Positions 5,632 to 6,203 of a stretch of 6,203 nucleotides of DNA are shown here, piece by piece. Source of the DNA: CAYQTL01 sp964420405. GTDB lineage: Bacteria > Acidobacteriota > Thermoanaerobaculia > Thermoanaerobaculales > Sulfomarinibacteraceae. The stretch covers positions 1 through 6,203 of the forward strand of contig CAYQTL010000138.1 in NCBI GenBank assembly GCA_964420405.1, in the 5' to 3' direction. The position numbers were made by a program, and so were the translations under genes. Below the pieces are notes generated by a model. That model was not told where the DNA came from, ran no database searches, and saw only the letters and a program-made list of their open reading frames with translations. How positions within the stretch are numbered: position 1 is the first letter of the stretch; each line of letters starts with the position of its first letter.

Positions 5632-5663
5632 CGTTACTATCGTCAGGCTGTCCGCCAGGCAAC
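5632..5663 (+). repeat. Imperfect 32-bp direct repeat, first copy
   Basis: CGTTACTATCGTCAGGCTG followed by TCCGCCAGGCAAC resembles 5752-5783 (CGTCACTTTCGTCAGGGTG then CTGGCCCAGGCAC), exactly 120 bp downstream. TACTAT could also serve as a -10 hexamer. Significance is uncertain. Confidence 0.35.
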
Positions 5664-5751
5664 CTCCAGCGCGACGAGCCAGCAGGGTGGGTTGTGAGAG
5701 TTGTTGTACGTGGCACCGCATCCGCATCGCCCTGCTTCGGAGCGCGTGGTC

Positions 5752-5783
5752 CGTCACTTTCGTCAGGGTGCTGGCCCAGGCAC
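5752..5783 (+). repeat. Imperfect 32-bp direct repeat, second copy
   Basis: This is the partner of 5632-5663. The shared core CGTCAGG and the CAGGCA end are exact, and the rest is diverged. It may be duplicated regulatory DNA upstream of the nucleotidyltransferase gene. Confidence 0.35.
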
Positions 5784-5855
5784 CCGTCCTGTCCGCGTTG
5801 CGTCGGTCTCCGCAATCCTGATGTGTTCGATATCATGGCTTCGGGAAGCACTGCG

Positions 5856-6155
5856 ATGACTCAGCATGACGTTCAGGACGTTCTGGATGCTCTGCGCCGC
5901 AATCAGAAGGTGTTGAGTGAACTGGGGATCTCGCGCCTCGCGGTGTTCGGGTCTGTCGCTCGCGGCGAGGCGGACCCGGGGAGCGACGTGGACCTGCTCG
6001 TCGAGTTCGACCACGCGGTCGGGCTGCTCCAGTTCGTGCACGTGAAACACCGGCTCGAAGCGCTCCTCGGGCGCAGCGTCGACCTCGTGACCCCCGACGC
6101 ACTGCACCCCGCGCTGCGTTCTGCGATTCTCGACGAGGCAGTCGATGCCGCCTAG
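5856..6155 (+). CDS. mntA: Minimal nucleotidyltransferase (MNT antitoxin)
   Basis: A 99-residue DNA polymerase beta-like minimal nucleotidyltransferase. The signature FGSVARGEADPGSDVDLLVEF spans residues 31-51: G32-S33 bind nucleotide phosphate, D44 and D46 bind metal, and D76 in VDLVTPD is the likely third acidic residue, so the enzyme looks catalytically complete. In characterised MntA-HepT pairs the MNT protein AMPylates a tyrosine of the HEPN RNase toxin and silences it; that role is inferred here from the family. Length is typical. ATG 5856 was chosen because GGAAG (5844-5848) lies 7 nt upstream; ATG 5835 and earlier in-frame starts lack a ribosome site and add non-conserved residues. 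A strong AGGAGG (6154-6159) overlaps the stop, pointing to a coupled downstream gene, expected to be the HEPN toxin. The gene symbol is by family, not by close match. Confidence 0.85.
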   Translation: MTQHDVQDVLDALRRNQKVLSELGISRLAVFGSVARGEADPGSDVDLLVEFDHAVGLLQFVHVKHRLEALLGRSVDLVTPDALHPALRSAILDEAVDAA

Positions 6156-6172
6156 GAGGTCGTAGGGCATAG

Positions 6173-6203
6173 ATGGCGGATGGATTTCGGAGCGTCGTGA
6201 GAT
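6173..6203 (+). CDS. Possible start of a downstream gene, cut by the window edge
   Basis: ATG 6173 opens a frame (MADGFRSVVR) that runs off the window. AGGAGG (6154-6159) lies 13 nt upstream and AGGG (6164-6167) lies 5 nt upstream. MNT genes are normally followed by a HEPN toxin gene, so position suggests that identity, but ten residues are too few to recognise it. An alternative ATG at 6145 reads MPPRRS and then stops. Confidence 0.3.
   Translation, partial: MADGFRSVVR

Larger units (their letters stand above)
5481..5855. other. Non-coding repeat-bearing spacer upstream of the MNT gene
   Basis: No credible gene is seen in these 375 bases. They contain the 20-bp tandem array (5526-5605) and one imperfect 32-bp direct repeat pair. 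TATCAT (5831-5836) is a possible -10 element just ahead of the MNT gene, with TTGCGT (5798-5803) too far upstream to be its partner at standard spacing. Confidence 0.45.

Noticed and set aside
5694..5855. Upstream starts for the MNT gene (GTG 5694, ATG 5835)
   Set aside because: The extra residues show no conservation with the family, and only ATG 5856 has a properly spaced ribosome site.

Overview
The window is GC-rich bacterial DNA with tightly packed genes, GTG starts and 4-bp GTGA gene overlaps. Third codon positions are mostly G or C. This fits an actinobacterium or another high-GC environmental lineage; no marker gene settles the taxonomy. A run of exactly 100 N (4700-4799) shows this is a draft scaffold, possibly metagenomic.

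Layout. (1) Positions 1-556 hold a type II toxin-antitoxin pair of the HicBA type in antitoxin-first order. A palindromic leader (30-80) precedes hicB, and hicA carries an apparent 1-nt frameshift near 382. (2) Positions 557-906 are a gene-free spacer that should contain the promoter of the next operon. (3) Positions 907-4541 are the core of the window, a two-gene translationally coupled operon. The first gene encodes an 806-aa Hsp70-like protein in which the usual alpha-helical lid is replaced by TPR-like repeats. The second encodes a 405-aa compact UvrD/Rep-type SF1 helicase with an intact motif set. (4) Positions 4542-5480 are a decayed, repeat-rich region. It holds two degenerate copies of an unrecognised small gene, GCCGGC-rich palindromic repeat units with a 100-bp period, and the assembly gap. 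(5) Positions 5481-5855 are non-coding, with a degenerate 20-bp tandem repeat and an imperfect 32-bp direct repeat. (6) Positions 5856-6155 encode a minimal nucleotidyltransferase of the MntA type, the antitoxin half of HEPN/MNT modules. Its HEPN partner would lie at or beyond the right edge.

Taken together this looks like an accessory or defence-island segment: HicBA remnant, Hsp70-TPR/helicase pair, gene debris, MNT. The Hsp70-TPR plus mini-helicase pair is the best candidate for an undescribed or poorly described system. A plausible but unproven idea is that the Hsp70-TPR subunit acts as an ATP-driven sensor or remodeller that recruits or controls the helicase on DNA. I know of no characterised system made of exactly these two genes, and I could not search databases.
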